64,000 nucleotides of DNA. Origin: a bacterium (lineage in GTDB: Bacteria; Myxococcota_A; Bradymonadia; UBA7976; UBA1532). Each line of letters starts with the position of its first letter. The first letter of the stretch is position 1. The stretch spans positions 98,060 through 162,059 of the forward strand of contig JAUHXC010000023.1 of assembly GCA_030427205.1 (NCBI GenBank), written 5' to 3'. A model generated the notes under the pieces. It ran no database searches. It worked only from the letters and a program-made list of their open reading frames with translations, and was not told the origin of the DNA. The translations under genes and the position numbers were made by a program. Below are positions 1 to 6,843 of the stretch, one piece after another.

Positions 1-1431
1 ATGCCCACGAACCACAGCCAGACGCCTCGGGTGCCCGCCGTCGCCGACCTCGTCGACCCCGCCGAGAGCCTCGACCCCATCGGGCAGCTGCCCCCGCGCC
101 CCGTCGGCGCGCCCCGGAGCGCGGCAGACGAGGCATCACGCGCGCGCGGCGGGCGGATCGCTGCCCGCTTCGGCATGCTCGCCCTCATCGTGGCCTTCTT
201 CGTCGGCAGCTGGCTCGCGATCTCCTTGCTCGTCGCGCTGCCCGGCCCGCTGCCCGGGATCGTGCTCCTGGCGCTCTTCCTGATCGGCGGGCTGTACACG
301 GCGTGGGCCGGCTGGCGCGACGGCCCCCACCCGATCGCCGACGCCCTGCGCGCCCGGGCCCCCGACATCGACGTGATGCCGACCGCCCGCACGTTCGACG
401 ACCCCCGATTCGAAGCGTCGACCGGCCTGGTCATCGGCGTCCGGCCCGGCCCCGACGCCCGGCCGTTCGACCCCCGCGACCCCGAAGACCAACACATGGC
501 CGCGACGCTCTACCGCTGCCGCCTCGCCGACGGCCTCGCGCTCGATGACGGCCTGCGGGTCGACCTGCCGCGCGTCGGCCACGACCCGCGGCGACCGAAG
601 GACGCGCAACTCACCGAGTGGATCGCGGTCTGGCGCTGGCTGCAGGGCCGCAGCGACCCGCGGGCCGCGTGGCTCGGCGCCATGGCGCTCGCCGAGCAGG
701 GCTCGCCGGGCCGGGCGCTGCGGGCCCTCGAGGCGCTGGGTGACGCCCCCTGGCTCGACGCGCTGCTCGAGCACATGACGTCGCAGGGCGCATTCGGCGC
801 GCGCGCCGCGGTCGCGCTGTACGGCGACGACGCGGGCCCGCTCGACGCCCTCATCGCCCAACAGCTCGACGCCGCGCCCGCCCTGCTGCTCGAGCTGTTG
901 CGCGCGCGCTTGCGCCGCCCGGCGCCGCCGATCGAGCGTTGGCTGGAGACCCCGGCCCTCGGCCCCGCGCTCGTCGCGCTCGACGCGAGCCGGCTCACCG
1001 CCGCGCAGTGGCTGCGGCTGGTCGAGCACCCCACGCCCGCCGTGGCCGCCGCCGCCGCGACCCGGGCGTTGAACCACGACGTCGCCTGCGCGCTGCGCGC
1101 CGCGCGAACGCTGCTCGCCCGGCCAGACCTCCGCGCGGCCGTACGCGACGACGCAGATGCCGCCTCGGCGGTCGAGCTGATGCTCATCCGGCTGGGCATC
1201 GACGGCGACGCGAGCGATCTGGTCCGCGTAGGCGCATGGCTCGAGATCCGACCGCTGCGGCGCGCCGCCCGCCGCGAGCTGAATACGCTTCAGGCCCGCA
1301 CCGCCGGCCTGCCCGCCGGCGGCGGCCTGGCGCTCTCGGTCGAAGGCGGCGGCGAGCTGGCATTGTCCGGCGCCGCGGGGCAGCTCTCGCCGGCCTCGGC
1401 GAGCGACGCGTCGCGCCCGCTATCGACCTGA
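1..1431 (+). CDS. Predicted membrane protein, unknown function
   Basis: I do not recognise this 476-residue protein. The first 50 residues are polar and proline-rich. Two strongly hydrophobic segments follow at about 57-80 and 85-104, with a short Pro/Gly turn between them. The remaining 370 residues are soluble, Ala/Arg/Leu-rich and helical in character, and could form HEAT- or TPR-like repeats in the cytoplasm. The ATG is the first base of the window, so the true start could lie upstream. The same reading frame continues after the TGA at 1429-1431 as a further 43 high-GC3 codons ending at 1563 (L-R-A-L-L-Y-T-L-L and so on), so the annotated C-terminus may be a premature stop. Confidence 0.75.
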   Translation: MPTNHSQTPRVPAVADLVDPAESLDPIGQLPPRPVGAPRSAADEASRARGGRIAARFGMLALIVAFFVGSWLAISLLVALPGPLPGIVLLALFLIGGLYTAWAGWRDGPHPIADALRARAPDIDVMPTARTFDDPRFEASTGLVIGVRPGPDARPFDPRDPEDQHMAATLYRCRLADGLALDDGLRVDLPRVGHDPRRPKDAQLTEWIAVWRWLQGRSDPRAAWLGAMALAEQGSPGRALRALEALGDAPWLDALLEHMTSQGAFGARAAVALYGDDAGPLDALIAQQLDAAPALLLELLRARLRRPAPPIERWLETPALGPALVALDASRLTAAQWLRLVEHPTPAVAAAAATRALNHDVACALRAARTLLARPDLRAAVRDDADAASAVELMLIRLGIDGDASDLVRVGAWLEIRPLRRAARRELNTLQARTAGLPAGGGLALSVEGGGELALSGAAGQLSPASASDASRPLST

Positions 1432-1591
1432 TGCGCCCCGCTGCGGGCCCTGCTCTACACCCTGCTGCGCGTCCGGCGGGCACAGATCGCGAGCGACCCC
1501 ACACGCGCGGCGGTTGCCGGCGCACGCGTTCTCGAGGCGCGCGCAGCGCCCCGACAGCCCTGACCCGCCGAGCCAGATCGGGGTCAACCGG
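1432..1591. other. Short intergenic stretch with in-frame continuation of the upstream gene
   Basis: This stretch separates the membrane protein gene from the end of the convergent desaturase gene. It holds no independent gene with a start codon. Its only coding-like feature is the open continuation of the upstream frame from 1432 to a TGA at 1561-1563, with nearly all codons ending in G or C. No terminator hairpin with a T-tract is visible between the convergent genes. Confidence 0.4.
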
Positions 1592-2434
1592 CTACGTCGC
1601 GCGCGGCCCGGCGTGGCCCCCGGCGATCGCCGGCCGGCCCGACTCGATGACCGTCGCCCCCTTGGCCCGCAGCTCGGCCTCGCGGGCGCGCCAGACCGCC
1701 GGATAGCGATAGAACGGCACCGCCGGATACAGGTGGTGGATCAAGTGGAAGTTCTGGCTGAGCAGCACCGGCGTCAGCCACGGCGTCGGCCGCACGGACG
1801 TTGCTTTGAAGCGATCCTCGCGGCCGGTGATCACATGCGGCCGGTGGGGCAGATAGTCGAAGGCGAAAGCCAGCGCCGTCAGGGCCAGGCGGGCGGGCAG
1901 CAGCACGCCGAAGAGCGCGTACTCCCAATAGCCGGCGACGACGAGGCCCAGCTGAAAGACGGCGAACGCCGCCACCATGCCCCAGGTCTCGACCTGCTCG
2001 GCCCGCGGCCGGTCGCTGCGCAGATAGCGGCCGTAATAGTGCAGATCCTGCGTCAGCCAGCGCAGCGGCAGCTGCCAGCGCGGGCCGCGGCCGCTGTAGT
2101 GATCGGGGTCCTTGGCCGGGTCGTTGGTGTGCTTGTGATGCTCGAGGTGCAGCTGGCGGAACGCGACGAACGGCGCCTGCAGCGGCAGCGACATCAGCCG
2201 CCCGATCAGCGCGTTGAGCCACTTCGCGTCGCCCACGGCCCGGTGCGCGGCGTCGTGCATCGGGGTGAACGCGACATAGGCCGCCACGCTGGCCAGCGCC
2301 ATGCCCGCCAGCCAATGCCCGGCGAAGACGAGCGCGCCGCCGCCGATCCACGCCCCGAGCGCGGCGACGGCCAGCGCGATGGTGGGCCGGGCGAGCGATA
2401 CACGGGCGAGCAGGCGCTTGTCGGTGCGGGCCAT
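1592..2434 (-). CDS. CrtR-type membrane fatty acid desaturase / carotenoid hydroxylase
   Basis: This 280-residue integral membrane di-iron enzyme has the full histidine set of the fatty acid desaturase superfamily (PF00487): HDAAH at 60-64, HLEHHKH at 96-102 and HLIHH at 230-234, plus the F-D-Y-L-P-H-R-P-H segment near 192-200 that is usual in CrtR-like beta-carotene hydroxylases. Hydrophobic segments lie at about 18-55 and 152-192. The family uses O2 and a reductant to desaturate or hydroxylate acyl chains or carotenoids; the substrate cannot be read from sequence. The ATG is preceded by GGAGG at a good distance, and a sigma70-like promoter lies just upstream. It is monocistronic. No carotenoid genes are nearby, so acyl desaturation is equally possible. 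Confidence 0.88.
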   Translation of the reverse strand: MARTDKRLLARVSLARPTIALAVAALGAWIGGGALVFAGHWLAGMALASVAAYVAFTPMHDAAHRAVGDAKWLNALIGRLMSLPLQAPFVAFRQLHLEHHKHTNDPAKDPDHYSGRGPRWQLPLRWLTQDLHYYGRYLRSDRPRAEQVETWGMVAAFAVFQLGLVVAGYWEYALFGVLLPARLALTALAFAFDYLPHRPHVITGREDRFKATSVRPTPWLTPVLLSQNFHLIHHLYPAVPFYRYPAVWRAREAELRAKGATVIESGRPAIAGGHAGPRAT

Positions 2435-2463
2435 GGGTAAGCCTCCGGCGTCGTTCGGTCCTT

Positions 2464-2493
2464 ATTCTACTCAGAGGTCGAAAGGGGCAGCAA
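2464..2493 (-). promoter_or_regulatory. Predicted sigma70-type promoter of the desaturase gene
   Basis: Read on the minus strand, TTGCTG (2488-2493) and TAGAAT (2464-2469) are separated by 18 bp. The -10 hexamer lies about 30 nt upstream of the desaturase ATG, which leaves a short leader carrying the GGAGG ribosome binding site. The A/T-rich -10 stands out in a very GC-rich background. This is a motif match only. Confidence 0.45.
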
Positions 2494-2648
2494 GGGCGGT
2501 CTCGGGCGTCACGACCCGCGCGATCAGCGACCGGCGCCGCTTCGCGCAGGGCTGGAGGCGCGTCGGGCATCGATCATGTCGGCCCCGTCGTGCGCCGCGG
2601 CGCCGAGCTGTCGCGTCGCGCAGGGGCTGTCGTGACCCGGCGCGCATG

Positions 2649-2900
2649 GGCCATGCGCCGCAGACCACATACGTGACCGAGGCCCCCTCTGGACATGCTC
2701 CGCAGACCACGTACGTGGCTGCGGCACCCTTCGGGCATCGACCCGCGCGCCATCCGGGTGTTCGGCGAGGTATGCCCCATGGGTCGGCGCGTCACCGACG
2801 TCTGTCGAGGGGGATGGGGCATGGTCCGCCGGCCACGTGGGTCACCGCGGACCCCATGGGGCATGGTTCGCCGGTCACATGTGTGGCCGCGAGCCGGCTC
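2649..2900. repeat. Degenerate 42-bp tandem repeat, six units (array A)
   Basis: Six consecutive units begin at 2649, 2691, 2733, 2775, 2817 and 2859, each exactly 42 bp. Most begin with GGSCATGSTYCGC-like sequence, followed by a palindromic core around CCACRTRYGTGG. Unit 2 has the perfect palindrome CCACGTACGTGG at 2707-2718. Units 1, 2, 5 and 6 are the best conserved; 3 and 4 have drifted. A seventh partial unit may start at 2901. The 42-bp period equals four DNA turns, which would put repeated sites on one face of the helix. Array B, on the other side of the 3220-4692 gene, has the same period. I infer a protein-binding or structural array; no function is established. Confidence 0.75.
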
Positions 2901-3219
2901 GGGCTCGACACGAGCGACACGTCCTCGCCGTGACCCACGAGCCGTTCCTCGATCGAAGGCCTCGTCGAGCCTGTGCGACATGTGTTCCGGACACACCGTG
3001 GTTTGGCGCTCTGGCTACTCGAGCATGTGGTCCACCACGCCGTCTTCGAAGATCATGTCCTCCTCCCCCACCGGGGCCGGCGCCAGCGTGAGTTGCCCCG
3101 ATGGCGCGCGCCGGGCGCGGCCGTCGAGGCCTCATGACGGGGCGCGGCGCGTCGAGGAGACCATCGAGCAGGCGCCCCGGGCGACGGGCGCGGTTCGGGC
3201 CCGTCGCCCGGCGCCCGGG

Positions 3220-4692
3220 TCAGCGCAGCCCCTCGTATACATGGGGGTTGACCACGGTGAGCGCCTGGAGGGACCGCGCGTCGGGCCCGCTCCACATGGC
3301 CTGGACGACCACCCAGTGGAGGCGCCAGACCGACACCCGTCCGTCCAGAACGACCGTGAAGTCGGGGCCCAGGGCGCGCTCGATGTCCGCCCGCGTCGGC
3401 GAGGGGGGCAGCCCGTAGGGCCATGTGCCGCGCCAGCCCATCGGGATCTGAACCATCGCGACCGTGCCCCGGATGCGGGGTTCGGTCGTCAAGACCATCG
3501 CCCGCCCCACATCGACGGGATACAGGCCATGCCAGGGCTTTGGCTCCCGGCTGATGGGCCAGCCGGATGAAGATATCGTCGACCTCAGCGCGGAGGCAGA
3601 GCGCCCCACCATGTCCGCCAGCCACAGCCCGTCTCCGGCCTCGCTGGGGACCACGCAGCCGGTCGGGGGCGATCGGAGCGGCGGCGAGGCCAGCGGATCC
3701 GGGCGCATGCCGATGATCTCGCGCAGCCGGACGCAGGCGCCCTCGCGGGCCGGGCCACGGGCCGACTCGCAGCCGGCGAGCGCGGCGTCGAGCTCGACCG
3801 GGCTCGGGTCGAGCTCCAGCCGCACGCACGCCCGCTCGCGCCCCGACCGGCACTGCGCGTCCTGCTCTACCCGCCGACGCCAGTATTCGGGCCCCGGCAC
3901 GAGCGGCCGGCAAGCGTCGACCAGCGCCCTCGTGCTGCTGTACGCCGCCACGCAGGCGGACCGGGCGTCGTCGGCCGCGCGGGCGATCCGGGCGATCTCG
4001 TCCGCGTTCGGCAGGCGCCCCCGGGCAGCCCGCCGCCGCCGCTCGAACTCCGCGCGCCGCTCGAGCTCGGCTTGGAAGGGCGACGTCGGCCGGGCCGGGG
4101 TCGCCTCGGCCAGCGCGCACTCCGCCTGCCATGCCTGCGCCCGATATTCGTTGCGGCTCCAGCCCACCGGGTCGTGGCTCAGCGGGCAGGCGGCGGTCAG
4201 CCGCTCGGCGACCTCGCCCTCGGCGCCCGCCGCCCGCCGCTCGGCGCAGACCGCCCGGGTCACCTCGACCGCCGCCGGCGTCGCGGGGTCGCATTGCAGA
4301 TAGGCCTCGGCGCGCCGCAGCGGCAGGGTCAGCGGGGGGCACGCGGCGGCGACCCCGGCCGCGCAGTACGGGTCGCCGAGCAGGTGCAGGCCGGCGCAGC
4401 GGCACGGGGTATCGGACCGGCAGGTGTCGACCAGCCGGGCCCAGCGCCGAGTTGCCCGTGCGGTCGGGTCGCCTTCGCCCGAATCCGTCGGCCCGATGGC
4501 GGCCGACCACGGCGTACCCGGCTCGGGGTCCGGGCTCGTCGGGGCGTTGGATGACGCCGCGGGACATGGGCCAGCGTCGGGGCAAGCGGCGCGCGCGGAC
4601 GAGGGGAGGGCGACCAGGCAAGCCAAAGCCGCAACGAGTCCGCCGAGAGAGGAACGCCGAGGGCGTGGTCGCGCCGTCGCTGGCTGCGTCAT
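3220..4692 (-). CDS. Secreted cysteine-rich protein of unknown function
   Basis: This 490-residue protein starts with an Arg-rich n-region, a hydrophobic core and an A-R-A cleavage-like site near residue 35, so it is predicted to be exported by Sec. The mature part contains about 20 cysteines spread through the first 350 residues and several Arg/Glu-rich helical stretches, and ends in a more beta-like, Trp-containing domain of about 120 residues. I recognise no catalytic motif or family. The ATG has GGAGG upstream, and a GATACC-type -10-like element lies about 40 nt further up. It stands alone between two repeat-filled intergenic regions (arrays A and B), which is its most unusual feature. 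Confidence 0.7.
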   Translation of the reverse strand: MTQPATARPRPRRSSLGGLVAALACLVALPSSARAACPDAGPCPAASSNAPTSPDPEPGTPWSAAIGPTDSGEGDPTARATRRWARLVDTCRSDTPCRCAGLHLLGDPYCAAGVAAACPPLTLPLRRAEAYLQCDPATPAAVEVTRAVCAERRAAGAEGEVAERLTAACPLSHDPVGWSRNEYRAQAWQAECALAEATPARPTSPFQAELERRAEFERRRRAARGRLPNADEIARIARAADDARSACVAAYSSTRALVDACRPLVPGPEYWRRRVEQDAQCRSGRERACVRLELDPSPVELDAALAGCESARGPAREGACVRLREIIGMRPDPLASPPLRSPPTGCVVPSEAGDGLWLADMVGRSASALRSTISSSGWPISREPKPWHGLYPVDVGRAMVLTTEPRIRGTVAMVQIPMGWRGTWPYGLPPSPTRADIERALGPDFTVVLDGRVSVWRLHWVVVQAMWSGPDARSLQALTVVNPHVYEGLR

Positions 4693-4804
4693 GGGTCCTC
4701 CCGAAGCGATCGTCGCCGATCCAGGGTATCAGATCCGGGTCAGCGCGGGCCGGCAGGTCGCGGCACCCGCTCGGACAGCACGCGACTTCACCCCCGAAGC
4801 GGAT

Positions 4805-4843
4805 GCGCGGGCACATGGCGCGGGCCGCGCCATGTGCCCGCGC
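4805..4843. repeat. 39-bp perfect inverted repeat (19-bp arms, 1-nt centre)
   Basis: The left arm 4805-4823 (GCGCGGGCACATGGCGCGG) is exactly complementary to 4825-4843 around a single G at 4824. It lies about 115 bp upstream of the start of the 3220-4692 gene, so it is not that gene's terminator. There is no T-tract on either side. Such an arm length suggests a cruciform-forming site, an operator for a dimeric regulator, or a REP-like element. The CATGTGCCC half recurs at 5495-5503. Confidence 0.8.
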
Positions 4844-5017
4844 CACCTGCCCGGCACCTCGATCGACTCCGGGAGCCCGCATGGCGCAATCGCACCGGCC
4901 GCGACACCGCGGCGGCTGGACGACGGGCCTGCCCGGCTCGCTGCCCGGGCGTACGCGCCGCGCGACAAGCGCGCCGGGCTCACCGGGCAGCCGCGCGGCG
5001 AGGGCATCGGGCGTGGC

Positions 5018-5473
5018 GGCCCGCCGTCGGGCGCCGCGGGCCGTAGACCGCGGGCGTCGGCCCGCCACCGGGCCGTCTACGACCGTGGGGTCGAAGCGTC
5101 GGCCCGCCGTCGGGCCGATGGCGTCCGTGCGTCAGCCGTGGTCGGCCCGCGATCGGGCCGCGCCCGCCTGTGCATCAGCCGTGTTCGGCGCGCGAGTGGG
5201 CCGATGAAACGTGCGCATCTGCCGCGTCGGGCCCGCCGTCGGGGCGCGTGAGCCGGCGCGTGGGGGTCAGGAGGGGTCGATCGCGCGTGATGCACGGGTC
5301 TGCGAGGCCCGCGGTCGGGCCGCGCAGGTCTGTCGGCTGCCTCGGCCGGCTCGCGGTCGGGCCGCGCAGGTCTGTCGGCTGCCTCAGCCGGCTCGCGGTC
5401 GGGCCGCGCAGGTCTGTCGACTGTCTCAGCCGTCTCGCGGTCGGGCCGCGCAGGTCTGTCGACTGTCGCGGGC
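5018..5473. repeat. Degenerate 41-43-bp tandem repeat, ten units (array B)
   Basis: Units begin at 5018, 5059, 5101, 5144, 5187 and 5230 (periods 41, 42, 43, 43, 43). After a 34-bp interruption they resume at 5306, 5348, 5390 and 5432 with an exact 42-bp period. The last four are nearly identical and share GGTCGGGCCGCGCAGGTCTG. Each unit contains a short hairpin such as GGCCC-6 nt-GGGCC or GCGG-5 nt-CCGC. The homogeneity of the second block implies recent amplification. The period matches array A although the unit sequence differs. The plus-strand frame through the second block would encode a 14-residue repeat, but there is no gene-like context for it. Confidence 0.8.
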
Positions 5474-5750
5474 GGGCCGCGCCATGGTCCGCGCCATGTG
5501 CCCGGCACCTCGATCGGCTCGATGATCGCCGTCTCGGTCACAGGCGTTCGAGCGCCGGTACTCAGGCGGAGCGCCCGCGACGCCCATCGACCTGTCAGCC
5601 ATCGAGTGGCCCGAGAAGTGGTCCAAGCCCGGCCCGGCCGACCTCACCCGTGCCGCCGAGGTCGGCGCATCCCTCGACCCCATGCCGGGCGAGCCTCCGC
5701 GCCTTCGAAGCGACCGACGCGTGCATCCTCGATCGTCAGGCCGCGATCGC

Positions 5751-6779
5751 CTACCACCCGGCGGGCGGCGCGCCGTCGTTGGTCACCCGCGCGCCGTCGA
5801 CCTCGACCGCGCAGGCCGCGGGCGGCGCGGCGATCGCCAGCTGCGCCGCGGGTCGCTGCGGATCGAGCGGCACCCGCACCGCGTGGGTGCTGAGGCGATG
5901 GGTCATCAGCACCGCGCCGTCGGCGCGCCCCACGATGCGGCCGACGGCGCCGGGCAGCCCGCGGATCGGCTCGAGCGCGCAGCCCGCCGGCCCGGCGCAC
6001 GCGGCCGGCGCCCGCAGCAATCGCCGGCCGGTGGATGAGTCGGCGACGAGCAGCAGGCCCCCCGCGCCGTCGGGCCAGGGGCTGCGATAGACGACGCCCG
6101 CGGGCGGATCGAGGACGGCCGCCGCCTCCATCCCCGCGATATCGAGCGCCATCAGCCGGCCCTTGCGGGTGAAGACCACGCCCCACGGCTTCGACTGCAC
6201 CGGGCAGCCCGATCCGCTCGTCCAGGACACCTTCTTCCGGCGCCCGCCCCGCTCGACGTAGATCAACCCGGAGATGTCGCCGCCCGCCTTGACCCCGGCG
6301 GCGATGGCCCGCGCGTCGCACTCGGCGGCCGGGACGCCGCGGCAGTGGGCGTCCCACCAGCCCGGATGGCACTCGCGCAGCGTCAGATCACCCACGCAGA
6401 AGCGCAGGCGCAGCGGATCGTCGGCGATGGCCTCGCCCGCCCAGCGCGCGACGCACATATGCGGATCGTGCGCCGACCGCGCTGCCGGCACGGTCAGCCG
6501 GAAGCGCCCGCCGTGGGCCGCCTGGGGCACGATCCGCGCGCTGCCGTCGTCGAGCGCGGTGCACGGCGCGATCACCAGCGCCCAGTCGGTCAGGGCCGCG
6601 CGCTCCAGCGCCTCGGCGCCCGCCGCCGCCTGGGCCTCGACCCGCACGTCGAGCGGGCCGCCGGCGCCGATGCCGACGAGGTCCTGCGCCGCGCGCAGCT
6701 GATACACCGGCGGCGCGGCGACGGCGGCCGACGCGAGGCAGAGCCCGATCGAGAGCGCGAGTTGAAATAGCGGTGTCAT
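5751..6779 (-). CDS. Secreted protein of unknown function
   Basis: Starting at the ATG at 6779, this is a 342-residue protein with a clear Sec signal peptide (hydrophobic segment at residues 4-17, then A-V-A-A). The upstream 35 codons that could extend it read as Arg/Pro/Ala-rich non-signal sequence and overlap the divergent gene, so I start here. The mature part has about 10 cysteines, several in C-x(6-9)-C arrangements around 110-160, and a C-terminal half with beta-propeller-like spacing, such as G-V-V-Y-R-S-P-W-P-D-G and G-L-L-L-V-A-D-S-S-T-G. No family is recognised. It is divergently arranged with the caspase-fusion gene; the two start codons are 64 bp apart. Confidence 0.7.
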   Translation of the reverse strand: MTPLFQLALSIGLCLASAAVAAPPVYQLRAAQDLVGIGAGGPLDVRVEAQAAAGAEALERAALTDWALVIAPCTALDDGSARIVPQAAHGGRFRLTVPAARSAHDPHMCVARWAGEAIADDPLRLRFCVGDLTLRECHPGWWDAHCRGVPAAECDARAIAAGVKAGGDISGLIYVERGGRRKKVSWTSGSGCPVQSKPWGVVFTRKGRLMALDIAGMEAAAVLDPPAGVVYRSPWPDGAGGLLLVADSSTGRRLLRAPAACAGPAGCALEPIRGLPGAVGRIVGRADGAVLMTHRLSTHAVRVPLDPQRPAAQLAIAAPPAACAVEVDGARVTNDGAPPAGW

Positions 6780-6843
6780 GGGCCGAGCATATGCCGCGTG
6801 GGGCGCGGCTGCTATGGTCCGGCCATTACACGGGAGGCCACGG

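Larger units (their letters stand above)
2435..3219. other. 785-bp intergenic region holding repeat array A
   Basis: No convincing gene was found between the desaturase start and the end of the next minus-strand gene. Open frames exist on both strands but lack ribosome binding sites and encode low-complexity Arg/His/Pro strings that simply reflect the tandem repeat. The region holds the desaturase promoter at its left end and six units of a degenerate 42-bp repeat in the middle. The right third (about 2920-3219) shows nothing I can name. Confidence 0.6.
4693..5750. other. 1058-bp intergenic region with array B and a large palindrome
   Basis: No supported gene lies here. Minus-strand frames at 5077-5541 and 4729-5007 are open but encode low-complexity D-R-P-A-R-P repeats and lack credible starts. 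The stretch contains a 39-bp inverted repeat (4805-4843), array B (5018-5473), and a second copy at 5500-5516 of a 17-bp sequence also found at 4849-4865 beside the palindrome. From about 5520 to 5750 nothing further is recognised. Read on the minus strand, both copies of the 17-mer precede a C-A-T-G-G-C-G-C-G-G motif, so they are probably relics of one element. Confidence 0.6.

Noticed and set aside
5077..5541. A repeat protein encoded through array B
   Set aside because: The D-R-P-A-R-P pattern follows directly from the 42-bp DNA period, there is no ribosome binding site, and no known gene supports the frame.
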